Assembly (NCBI GenBank): GCA_007120915.1
Contig: SKMT01000418.1
Coordinates: forward strand, 1 to 5,667
Source of the DNA: Myxococcales bacterium
GTDB taxonomy: Bacteria; Myxococcota_A; Bradymonadia; Bradymonadales; Bradymonadaceae
Reading direction: 5' to 3'
DNA: 5,667 nucleotides
In this document: piece by piece, positions 1 through 5,667 of the stretch
Layout of the letters: every line of letters begins with the position of its first letter
Numbering within the stretch: the stretch's first letter is position 1
Program-made: the position numbers and the translations under genes
The notes under the pieces: generated by a model
Database searches by the model: none
Told to the model about the DNA's origin: nothing
What the model saw: the letters and a program-made list of their open reading frames with translations, nothing else

Positions 1-1030
1 TGCCGGCCAGAATCACCGCACCGCTTTTGATGTCGTTGATCGCCTTCGACTCTTCGACGCTACGGGTATAGCTCAGCGCCTCGAACGAGAAGGGATCGCA
101 GCCTTCATCGAACGCAGCACGGGCCTCTTCATTGAGTAGTTCGAGATGGCGCCGATAGATACCGGTGGCGTTCGTCGCCATCGGACTGTCCAAAAAGATT
201 TTCGTCGACGCCGGAATTCGCTCCGCCTCCCAGGCATCATGGAGAATGAACAACAACTCCTGGGCTCTCTCCAGCGCAAAGGTGGGAATCACCACGTTTC
301 CCCCCCGCTCGAAGGTCTCACGGATCGCCTCTTCGAGCTCGGCGATACTGTCGGGCAGGGAGCGATGATCGCGGTCGCCGTACGTGCTCTCGACCACCGC
401 GATGTCCGCCGGCGGCCCGGGGGCGGGGTCACACGCCAGTGGACGGTCGTCATCGCCGATGTCCCCGCTGACTGCCAGTCGGAACGGCTCCCCTCCATTC
501 TCAAACTCCAAAAGCAGGGTGCCCGAGCCCAGGATGTGGCCCGCATCGTAGGGCGTCACCTCAACGCCCGGCACCACTGAGCTCTTCTGTCCATAGCTCA
601 AGCGGGCATTCCACTGCTCCATCGTCTCGAAAACATCCTCTTCTTCAAACAGTGGCTCCGCCGTCTCCGGCTCCCCTCGCTTTCGTCGCCGGCGGTTCTC
701 CCGCCTCGCGTCAGAAGCCATGATCGACGCCGAGTCCGCAAGACTGAGCCGCGCCAACTCCAGGGTGGCACGGGTCGACAATATCGGGCCGTCAAACCCC
801 TCTTTGACCAGAAGCGGCAGCCGGCCGATATGATCGAGATGGGCGTGGGTGACCACCACCGCATCCACCGATCCGGGCTCGAAATCAAAGGGCGGGTTGT
901 TCTTCTTCCGAGAGCCTGGCCCCTGAAATATCCCACAGTCGATGAGCAGCCGATGCTCCCCAACTTCGACGAGATGGCAGGACCCGGTCACCTCCCGGGC
1001 TGCTCCGAAACTCTTCCATATCAAGGACAT
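1..1030 (-). CDS. Beta-CASP metallo-beta-lactamase-fold RNA nuclease (C-terminus beyond window)
   Basis: Seen: 343 codons are open to the left edge. The MBL metal-binding motif HAHLDH is at residues 62-67, DAGHILGS has its His at 165, SGDIG has its Asp at 190, and VESTYG has its Glu at 214. PTFALERAQELL starts at 249 and DSPMA at 281. The frame leaves the window at VILAG, just where the family normally has the SGM..GG stretch. Known: this motif order is that of beta-CASP proteins related to CPSF-73/Ysh1, zinc-dependent cytosolic RNA endo/exonucleases usually of about 430-550 residues, so roughly 100 or more residues are missing. No catalytic residue is lost in the visible part. Start choice: ATG at 1030 has GGAG five bases upstream and gives the usual family opening (MSLIWKSFGAAREVTGSCH). 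An in-frame ATG at 1060 would add ten residues but has a poor ribosome site. The preceding same-strand gene ends 127 bases upstream. The family call is firm; the RNA substrate is unknown. Confidence 0.93.
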   Translation of the reverse strand, partial: MSLIWKSFGAAREVTGSCHLVEVGEHRLLIDCGIFQGPGSRKKNNPPFDFEPGSVDAVVVTHAHLDHIGRLPLLVKEGFDGPILSTRATLELARLSLADSASIMASDARRENRRRRKRGEPETAEPLFEEEDVFETMEQWNARLSYGQKSSVVPGVEVTPYDAGHILGSGTLLLEFENGGEPFRLAVSGDIGDDDRPLACDPAPGPPADIAVVESTYGDRDHRSLPDSIAELEEAIRETFERGGNVVIPTFALERAQELLFILHDAWEAERIPASTKIFLDSPMATNATGIYRRHLELLNEEARAAFDEGCDPFSFEALSYTRSVEESKAINDIKSGAVILAG

Positions 1031-1120
1031 CCGTACTCCACAGTCTGTAGTCCGGCTCATCTGCTGAACCGACAGGATTACAACATCAACGATTAGCTAC
1101 GTCGCCGTGCCCGCGCCGAT

Positions 1121-1159
1121 GCAAAGCATGTCGACTCTGCGTACGCGCTTTGCAGAGTC
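1121..1159 (-). promoter_or_regulatory. Two overlapping, mutually exclusive hairpins at the lipoprotein stop codon
   Basis: Seen: GACTCTGC (1133-1140) pairs perfectly with GCAGAGTC (1152-1159) across an 11-base loop. GCAAAGC (1121-1127) pairs perfectly with GCTTTGC (1147-1153) across 19 bases. The arms overlap at 1152-1153 and the second stem straddles the first, so both cannot form at once. On the minus strand the 8-bp stem starts inside the TGA of the upstream acidic lipoprotein gene. No T-run follows, so it is not a classical intrinsic terminator. Inference: a 3' stabilising or terminating structure, or a switch between the lipoprotein gene and the nuclease gene. Confidence 0.4.
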
Positions 1160-1724
1160 ACGGAATATAGTGGTTCGGAAGAAAGTCCTCACACGTCGCC
1201 TCGAGCAACTGACAGGCAGCTCCGCCCATCGCAGCGTCGGTGTACGGCTCCTCGTGCGACTGGAGATCGTCGAGATCTGTGCACTCGAAACCATCGGTGA
1301 GTTCATCGAAGCCGTCGCCGGCCTCATCCCAGCAGTCGCGGACCTCCTCGACGGTCGCGTCACATCCGTCGCGCTCCATCTCCTCCAGCTCACAGTCCGG
1401 GACATCGAGCTGGTACAGATCATCCCCGTCAACGCAGTCGTCCCAGACGTTCTGGCAGACGTCGACCGGGTCTGACGGATCGCCGGGGCCGTCGCTGGGT
1501 ATCAACTGCGATTCCAGAATCCCCGCCACGCAACGGTCGCTGCTATCAACGTCCCACCTCTCATCACACAGGGGGGCGATCTCGTCGTCCTCAAGCTCTG
1601 AGATCAGCGCCGTTTCATCGATGTGCTCCTCCTCTTCGTTGTTCTCCTCCACCGGCTCTTCCCCACATCCGATGGCGAGCCCCAGCAAGCACACCAAACC
1701 AGCAAGTCCAACGATGTTCCTCAT
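1158..1724 (-). CDS. Very acidic, Cys-rich predicted lipoprotein, function unknown
   Basis: A 188-residue protein. ATG at 1724 is preceded by GAGAGG with a 7-base spacer. The open frame extends upstream to 1787, but that would bury the signal peptide behind 21 extra residues. Residues 1-19 form a short lipoprotein signal (MRN, then a hydrophobic core) ending in the lipobox AIG with Cys20 as the lipidated residue. The mature part opens with a Glu-rich tail (22-48). It then carries ten cysteines at 53, 65, 90, 97, 111, 121, 131, 148, 171 and 178, enough for five disulfides, which suits a periplasmic or surface location. By hand count residues 21-188 contain 57 Asp/Glu, 4 Arg and no Lys. The stretch around GCDATVEEVRDC resembles, from memory, small Cys-rich lipoproteins common in myxobacterial-type genomes; this is a weak recollection, not a family assignment. 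No catalytic motif is seen. The gene sits 265 bases downstream of a transporter remnant and 127 bases upstream of the nuclease gene. Confidence 0.85.
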   Translation of the reverse strand: MRNIVGLAGLVCLLGLAIGCGEEPVEENNEEEEHIDETALISELEDDEIAPLCDERWDVDSSDRCVAGILESQLIPSDGPGDPSDPVDVCQNVWDDCVDGDDLYQLDVPDCELEEMERDGCDATVEEVRDCWDEAGDGFDELTDGFECTDLDDLQSHEEPYTDAAMGGAACQLLEATCEDFLPNHYIP

Positions 1725-1989
1725 ACTACGACCTCTCGATGTTGATGTTGTCTGATAAAAAAGGAGGAGACGCGACTCCGCTGGCAATGCCCAACGCAGC
1801 CACCGGTGACCCTACGCCCGCCGCCAGAACCGATCAAGCCCACGGGCGGCCTCCGTAAGCTGTCTGGACCTCGCTGTGCTCCATCGGATTTCCCACTGCA
1901 TCCTCTCCCATTATCAACCACGGATGGTTCCCAACAGGCTCTTGGCACAGGGCTGACGACTCGCGTGTCACGCCCCTACCACCGTGTTA

Positions 1990-2457
1990 CTACACCTCCA
2001 TCTGCTCGCGCTCGAATCGCGCAATCGCCTTCCACCGGCCACGAACAAACCGCACCAGCAGTATCACCGACAACACCGCGATCTCGACGACGAAGGCCAT
2101 CCAGGCGCCCACCACGCCCCAACCGAATCGAAACCCGAACAGCCAGGCACAGGGCACCAGCACCAGCCAGGCCGTCGCTATCCCGGCGATCATCGTAAAC
2201 CTGGTGTCACCGGCTCCCTTCAGCACCTGGCTTGTGACCATTGCCGTCGCGTCGGTGAGTTGAAACAGCGCTGCCACCAGCAGCAACGTCCCTGCCAGCG
2301 CAACCGTGGTTTCATCGGCGGTGAACGCGGCGGGGATGACCCCGTGAAGGATCACAAACCCCACCGCCAGCACCAGTCCCATCGCCGCACTGTCGACGGC
2401 GCGCTGGGTTTTGCCCGCTCCATCGGACTGGGAGCTGACTGCGCGCTCATCGCGCAC
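1990..2457 (-). pseudogene. MATE-family multidrug/Na+ efflux transporter, C-terminal fragment
   Basis: Seen: 155 codons from a GTG at 2457; the frame is open upstream only to a TAG at 2500-2502. Four hydrophobic segments lie at about 26-45, 52-74, 87-110 and 113-137. The family-typical stretch LFQLTDA..MVTSQVLKGAGDTRF (64-87) is followed by an aromatic/Gly-rich segment and a basic tail. Known: MATE transporters have 12 membrane segments and about 440-480 residues, and the LxGAGDTR signature lies between the third- and second-last segments. This piece therefore corresponds to roughly the last third. The 265 bases between it and the next gene cannot hold the missing 300 residues, and I found no MATE-like sequence there in the minus frames. 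The first 20 residues are polar and not clearly MATE-like, so the break probably lies near 2400-2460. The remnant has no internal stop or visible frameshift, suggesting recent truncation. A short four-helix protein starting at GTG 2457 or ATG 2382 cannot be excluded. No good ribosome site precedes either start. Confidence 0.78.
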
Positions 2458-2514
2458 CTCAAACTCGTTCGGTTCTGCTACCCGCCCCGACGACTGCAGC
2501 TAGAAACGAACAAA

Positions 2515-2540
2515 GCCGCAGCCCGGGGGGGTTCTGCGGC
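2515..2540 (-). terminator. Candidate intrinsic terminator between the large lipoprotein gene and the MATE remnant
   Basis: On the minus strand a perfect 7-bp GC-rich stem, GCCGCAG/CTGCGGC, encloses a 12-base loop containing seven consecutive C. It is followed directly by TTTGTTCGTTT. The T-tract is interrupted but present only on this strand, giving the direction. It lies about 230 bases after the lipoprotein stop (2768) and just before the stop codon (2500-2502) that bounds the MATE remnant, so it probably ends the lipoprotein transcript. The 227 bases between the lipoprotein stop and this hairpin hold no recognisable gene; the longest ATG-started minus-strand frame I read there is 35 codons (2679-2572) with no family features. 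Confidence 0.45.
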
Positions 2541-2767
2541 CAATGCATCCAACGAATTGTTCGCCAACTCGCTAAACCATCGGGACCACAGAACGACGAT
2601 CTGTCACTGGAATCGCACCGATGCCATCGAAGGCAACCGGGGCACTTCCCGTGTCATTCTGTCGCTGTGGGATCCACATGGTTCGCTCGCTGGTTGCAGC
2701 TCAATCTCGTCAATTCCAGTCAAACCAGACACGCTACCCCGAGTCAAGCAGCAATTCTGCCCCGCTG

Positions 2768-3955
2768 TTACCACTGCCATCGCAGTTCGAATCGGTTCAC
2801 CGCCGGCTCGCCGCGATGGTCGTGTTCAAAGCAGACCTCTTCGACAAACAGGTGGCGGTGTCGGGCACCGCCGCCGGCCAGCTTGCAGCAGTCCTCTTTA
2901 CAGGAGGTCACTCCCAGATAGGCGAAATAGAACGGCCCCGCCAGGGCTGTCATCGGATCGTCCGGGGCCATGCTGTAGTCCTCGGCGCCGAACCGATCCA
3001 TAAACTCTGCGGGCTCTTCGAAGCTCAACTCGTGGAACGTATCGTCCTCCACATTGCTCGTGATGGTCACATCGATGTCGATGGAGCTGTCGGTGGAGAA
3101 CAACGGTTCCAGCTTTTCGAACTCCCGTTGGCGCCAGTGCCAGCCAAACTCCAGCGTCGCCTGTCGCTGGCGTTCGGCGCGAAGATCGGGGTTGTCCCCG
3201 GTACGCTCCAGAGTCACCTCCGTGAGCTGGCGGCTCGTCTCTTCGTTGTGCTCTTCGGTCTCAAAACACACCTCGCGCGCTCGCAGCCCCCGATGCACCG
3301 GCGGGTGCTCTTCGAAGCTGCAGCAGTGGTCGTCACACTCTTTGACCTCCGGGACCATCGAGGCGCGATGCGCCAGAAGTAGCGGGGCCATCTCATCGGG
3401 AGCATCGCAGTGTTCGCTGCTCAGAGGTTCGGGCTCATCGAGCGACTCTCCGTAGCCGAACTCCACGCAGTTGCGCAGATGCTCCGCGGAGGCAAACCGA
3501 TGGGAGAACTCGATGGTGTCATCCTCCTCCACAGCCCGCACCGTCACCTCGATGCCCGGATCCGGCTCTTCGTGCTCTTCTTCCCCGGTCATGCGGTACT
3601 GCTCTGCGATGGTGCAGGCGATGCGAGTGGCAAACTCTTCGGCCGTCTCCCCATCACCCTCGTCGACGCCGGTGACCTCATCGCAGGCGTTGGTGTAGTA
3701 CGAGGGGGCCCTGCTGTCTTCTTCGTCGGGCTGGTCCTCCGGCGTGTCGACCTCATCCGCCTCATCGGGCTGGTCCACCTCCTCGGATTCATCGAGCTGC
3801 TGAGCTTCCGGTTGTTGGTCATAAGCCGGTGAAACGGCTGCCGCCGGTTCGTCAGACTCCTGGTGCGACTGCTGATCACAGCCCACCAGCACCAGCACGG
3901 CGGTGCCGAGGAACATCATTGCCAGACCAGTGATTCGACTCCACTCCCATCGCAT
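2768..3955 (-). CDS. Acidic lipoprotein with duplicated Cys domain, function unknown
   Basis: A 395-residue protein. ATG at 3955 has GGAG eight bases upstream and places a basic N-tip plus hydrophobic core directly before the lipobox LVG-Cys26. A further in-frame ATG at 3988 has no comparable signal. Residues 27-83 are a low-complexity linker rich in Asp, Glu, Gln and Pro, likely a flexible tether from the membrane. The rest looks like two related units. Unit one has C207-x3-C211-C212-x17-C230 followed by FE. Unit two has C352-x3-C356-C357-x17-C375 followed by FE. The approach to each is also similar: VTVRAVEEDDTIEF (137-150) against VTITSNVEDDTFHEL (296-310). Further cysteines are at 91, 114, 163 and 183. 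Asp27 follows the lipid Cys; in E. coli that favours inner-membrane retention, but the rule may not hold in this lineage. I recognise no family. Eight conserved-spacing Cys suggest disulfides, while the paired CC and His-rich stretches leave metal binding possible. A separate transcription unit is likely, with a candidate control region upstream. Confidence 0.87.
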   Translation of the reverse strand: MRWEWSRITGLAMMFLGTAVLVLVGCDQQSHQESDEPAAAVSPAYDQQPEAQQLDESEEVDQPDEADEVDTPEDQPDEEDSRAPSYYTNACDEVTGVDEGDGETAEEFATRIACTIAEQYRMTGEEEHEEPDPGIEVTVRAVEEDDTIEFSHRFASAEHLRNCVEFGYGESLDEPEPLSSEHCDAPDEMAPLLLAHRASMVPEVKECDDHCCSFEEHPPVHRGLRAREVCFETEEHNEETSRQLTEVTLERTGDNPDLRAERQRQATLEFGWHWRQREFEKLEPLFSTDSSIDIDVTITSNVEDDTFHELSFEEPAEFMDRFGAEDYSMAPDDPMTALAGPFYFAYLGVTSCKEDCCKLAGGGARHRHLFVEEVCFEHDHRGEPAVNRFELRWQW

Positions 3956-4308
3956 CTTGTATTCTCCGGTGTAAGCGACGATTACCATCCATCAACAGCG
4001 CAAAACTACACCGTCATTTTGGCCTCCGAAAGCCATCACGAAGACGATAATAAGGCGACTTTGTGCAAATGCTGTGCAAATCACTCCACCCCCCACCAGA
4101 CAAACCTTCGTTTAGACCGACCGTCACCGATCCGTCCTGCCCGGCGGCGGTTCACGGCTCGTCGAACACCGGCGGTTGCGTCATCCTCGGTGGGTCCCCG
4201 AAGATCGAGTGGTAAACTGATCCGGCGTGCGGACAACAGCGCCTATCTTCCTGCGTCCGGCATCGGTGACCATCTGCCATCATTTACCGCCGTGTTTCGA
4301 GTCACATT
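3956..4308. other. 353-base divergent intergenic region
   Basis: This gap separates the minus-strand lipoprotein gene from the plus-strand TauE/SafE gene and must hold promoters for both. It is more AT-rich near the lipoprotein gene (about 4001-4082). It contains the 9-base direct repeat listed separately and a pair of CGGCGGTT octamers (4145-4152 and 4170-4177). I could not identify a convincing -35/-10 pair for the plus-strand gene. An open plus-strand frame runs through it (3863-4399), but it has no signal, family motif or ribosome site and overlaps the starts of both flanking genes, so I do not call it. Confidence 0.6.
4047..4081 (-). promoter_or_regulatory. Candidate promoter/operator of the large lipoprotein gene
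   Basis: TGTGCAAAT occurs at 4062-4070 and again at 4073-4081, a perfect 9-base direct repeat with an 11-base period, about one helical turn. On the minus strand TATTAT (4052-4047) matches the -10 consensus at five of six bases, and the repeats then cover the -35 region, where there is no good -35 hexamer at proper spacing. Inference: an activator-dependent or repressed promoter bound by a protein dimer on one DNA face. The implied 5' untranslated leader is about 85 bases. Confidence 0.35.
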
Positions 4309-5103
4309 ATGTCATTTTCGACAGGCCTTCTGCTGGTTGTCATTGCGCTTGTGGGGGGCATCGGGATCACCACCATCGGGCCCGGAGGGATCTTTGTAAC
4401 CATAGCGCTGTTCATCCTCTCACCGATGCTGGATATCGACCACAGCACCGTCGCCGGCACTGCCAGCGCCACCTTCGTGGCCACAGGTCTGATCGGCAGC
4501 ATCGCCTATCTGCGCTCTGGTCAGCTTGCAGGTTCGGTCGCCAGGCGGGCGGCGTTGTTGCTCAGCGCTGCCAGTGTCATCGGCTCCTTTGCGGGCGCCC
4601 AGATCAACACCCGGATCGAAACCGAGGTCTTCGGGATACTGCTGGGGCTGTTCGTACTGGTGACCGGACTGATTATTCTTCAGCGCCGGCTTCGAGGGCT
4701 GAAGCCAGTCCACGACATCGATCTGCAAAGCAACAAAGGCACTGCTGCGATGCTGGGGATCGGTCTGATCGTCGGGCTTCCGGGGGGACTTCTGGGGGTG
4801 GGCGGGCCGGTACTGGCGGTGCCACTGATGGTCCTGGTGGGGGTGCCGATGCTGCTGGCCGTGGCGCTGGCCCAGGTGCAGTCGATCTTCATTTCCGCGT
4901 TCGCCACAGGCGGGTATGCCATCCACGGGGCGGTCGACTGGATATTGGCGTTGCTGGTGGGCATCCCCCTGGTGGTGGGGACTGTTGCCGGCTGGTGGAT
5001 CGCTCGACGCACGGATCCTCAAAAACTGAAGACCTTTCTGGGAGGCGTACTGCTGGTGGTGGGCATCTATCTGCTGGCCGGTGGAAGCACGCCCGTTGGA
5101 TGA
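4309..5103 (+). CDS. TauE/SafE-family membrane permease (DUF81-type putative sulfite/sulfonate or anion exporter)
   Basis: A complete protein of 264 residues, the usual size for the family (about 240-280). It is almost wholly hydrophobic, with about eight membrane segments (roughly 4-36, 44-68, 78-98, 107-126, 145-176, 180-205, 211-231 and 241-258). The two glycine-rich family hallmarks are present, one per half: GIGITTIGPGGIFVT (17-31) and GLPGGLLGVGGPVLAVPLM (156-174). The second is followed by the VQS..IS..ATGGYAIHG segment (190-207). The repeated halves reflect the inverted-repeat architecture of this family. A charged cytoplasmic-type loop lies at 125-144. Known: characterised members export sulfite, sulfoacetate or related organosulfur anions, but many homologues have no proven substrate. 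No sulfur-metabolism gene is visible nearby, so the substrate is open. ATG at 4309 has only a weak GAG seven bases upstream; no better in-frame start is seen. The next same-strand gene starts 164 bases downstream. Confidence 0.9.
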   Translation: MSFSTGLLLVVIALVGGIGITTIGPGGIFVTIALFILSPMLDIDHSTVAGTASATFVATGLIGSIAYLRSGQLAGSVARRAALLLSAASVIGSFAGAQINTRIETEVFGILLGLFVLVTGLIILQRRLRGLKPVHDIDLQSNKGTAAMLGIGLIVGLPGGLLGVGGPVLAVPLMVLVGVPMLLAVALAQVQSIFISAFATGGYAIHGAVDWILALLVGIPLVVGTVAGWWIARRTDPQKLKTFLGGVLLVVGIYLLAGGSTPVG

Positions 5104-5205
5104 GCCTCGGCAAACTCCTGCGGACCGGGACGGTGACTTGACGACAGTCGATCCGTGGTAATCCCGTTGTCTTGTAAACTGCTGAGGAACCTGTAGTTTC
5201 AGGCC

Positions 5206-5223
5206 CGACGGCCTCCTCCGTCG
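5206..5223 (+). terminator. Weak hairpin between the permease and NRAMP-like genes
   Basis: CGACGG (5206-5211) pairs perfectly with CCGTCG (5218-5223) across a CCTCCT loop, about 100 bases after the permease stop. It is followed by TTCAATGTCG, a poor T-tract. It could be a weak terminator or part of the leader of the following gene. Just after it a 7-base unit recurs: GTCGTTC at 5220-5226 and 5230-5236, then GTTGTTC at 5237-5243. Confidence 0.25.
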
Positions 5224-5267
5224 TTCAATGTCGTTCGTTGTTCTCCCTCCAATTTCAGCGCGGTACC

Positions 5268-5667
5268 ATGGGGTTTTTGCTTCCCTTAGCACGCAACTTC
5301 TTCGACAAATTCGGGCTCTCCTTCGTGATGGTCGCCAGCTACTTTGGCTCGGGGTCCATCTTCATCGCCAGCCAGGCGGGCGTAGAATACGGCTATGTGC
5401 TGATCTGGGCGGTGGTTGGCGCCGTCCTACTGGGCTTGATGGCGCAGGACATGAGTGCCCGGGTGGGGATTTACGGCGAGAACCTGATGGTGTTCATCCG
5501 CCAGAAACTGGGCAAGCCCCTGGCGCTTTGTCTGGCGCTGTTTCTGTCGATTGGATGTGTTGCGTGGACGCTGGGACTGACGGCGGCGGTGGGCATGAGC
5601 GTGGAGGCGCTCACCGGCGCGGCGATCCCCTGGCAACCCATGGCGGTGATCACCGGAATCGTTGCCA
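5268..5667 (+). CDS. NRAMP-superfamily divalent metal transporter-like protein, N-terminal part
   Basis: 133 codons are visible before the right edge; a full family member has about 400-450 residues. Three to four hydrophobic segments are seen (about 17-38, 44-62, 84-108 and 122 onward). Residues 19-47 align without gaps, from memory of E. coli MntH, with the first membrane helix and following loop: Tyr25, QAG (36-38), YGY (41-43) and Trp47 match. Later MSARVGIYGENL (62-73) matches the conserved LSA-K/R-LGI-x-G-x-NL block. The metal-binding DPGN of canonical NRAMP proteins is replaced by GSGS (27-30), so both the Asp and the Asn ligands are absent. Known: NRAMP relatives without DPGN exist, including Mg2+ transporters and uncharacterised groups, so Mn2+/Fe2+ uptake should not be assumed. 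ATG at 5268 begins a protein of expected length before helix 1. No clear Shine-Dalgarno sequence precedes it. Confidence 0.85.
   Translation, partial: MGFLLPLARNFFDKFGLSFVMVASYFGSGSIFIASQAGVEYGYVLIWAVVGAVLLGLMAQDMSARVGIYGENLMVFIRQKLGKPLALCLALFLSIGCVAWTLGLTAAVGMSVEALTGAAIPWQPMAVITGIVA

Noticed and set aside
146..580. Plus-strand open frame of 144 codons
   Set aside because: It is antisense to the beta-CASP nuclease, whose catalytic motifs are all present on the minus strand.
1745..1785. Possible minus-strand promoter for the acidic lipoprotein gene: TTGCCA followed by a T-rich -10-like stretch
   Set aside because: The -35 matches five of six bases, but no acceptable -10 lies 16-18 bases away; only poor T-run matches at 19-21 bases.
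1757..1812. Near-perfect Shine-Dalgarno-like AAAAAAGGAGGAG on the plus strand
   Set aside because: The next ATG (1787) is too far away and its frame closes after 23 codons. On the minus strand the same bases are a T-run after a stem of only four pairs, too weak for a confident terminator call.
1984..3003. Long plus-strand open frame of 339 codons
   Set aside because: It runs antisense to the MATE remnant and the lipoprotein C-terminus. Its product is Arg/Pro/His-rich with no motif, signal or ribosome site, while the opposite strand has clear family signatures.
2621..3382. Plus-strand open frame of 253 codons with a fairly protein-like composition
   Set aside because: It is the antisense image of the acidic lipoprotein gene, whose signal peptide, lipobox, ribosome site and repeated Cys pattern identify the true strand.
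4420..5292. Minus-strand open frame of 290 codons
   Set aside because: It is antisense to the TauE/SafE gene; Gln/His/Arg-rich with no membrane or catalytic features.
1..5667. CRISPR arrays, tRNA/rRNA genes, insertion sequences, prophage or toxin-antitoxin genes
   Set aside because: None seen: no regularly spaced long repeats, no transposase or integrase motifs, no cloverleaf-like element and no phage-type gene products.

Overview
The window comes from a GC-rich bacterial chromosome. Two genes encode lipoproteins with lipobox signal peptides, so the organism is most likely Gram-negative. One lipoprotein is extremely acidic (57 Asp/Glu against 4 Arg and no Lys in the mature chain) and both are Cys-rich. 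That style fits delta-proteobacterial lineages of the myxobacterial or Bradymonadales type and possibly a halophile, but the lineage is an inference from style and not from a marker gene.

Layout. The left two thirds read on the minus strand, in transcription order from right to left. First is a 395-residue acidic lipoprotein with an internally duplicated Cys domain (3955 to 2768). It is followed by a candidate intrinsic terminator (2540-2515), an N-terminally truncated MATE-type transporter remnant (2457-1990), and a second, very acidic, 10-Cys lipoprotein (1724-1158) whose stop codon lies in a pair of competing hairpins. Last is the N-terminal three quarters of a beta-CASP metallo-beta-lactamase-fold nuclease (1030 to the left edge). 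The right third reads on the plus strand: a complete TauE/SafE-type membrane permease (4309-5103), then the start of an NRAMP-superfamily metal transporter (5268 to the right edge) in which the canonical DPGN metal-binding motif is replaced by GSGS. The two halves diverge from a 353-base intergenic region that contains a 9-base direct repeat with an 11-base period.

How the genes fit together. Nothing shows that the genes form one pathway. Gaps between same-strand genes are 127-265 bases, too long for a tight operon, and several contain possible regulatory structures. The envelope theme is clear: two lipoproteins, two transporters and one transporter remnant. The nuclease is an RNA-processing or RNA-decay enzyme and probably independent. 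I see no CRISPR array, tRNA, rRNA, insertion sequence or obvious mobile element. The least routine items are the duplicated Cys-domain lipoprotein, the truncated MATE gene and the NRAMP homologue with an altered metal site.
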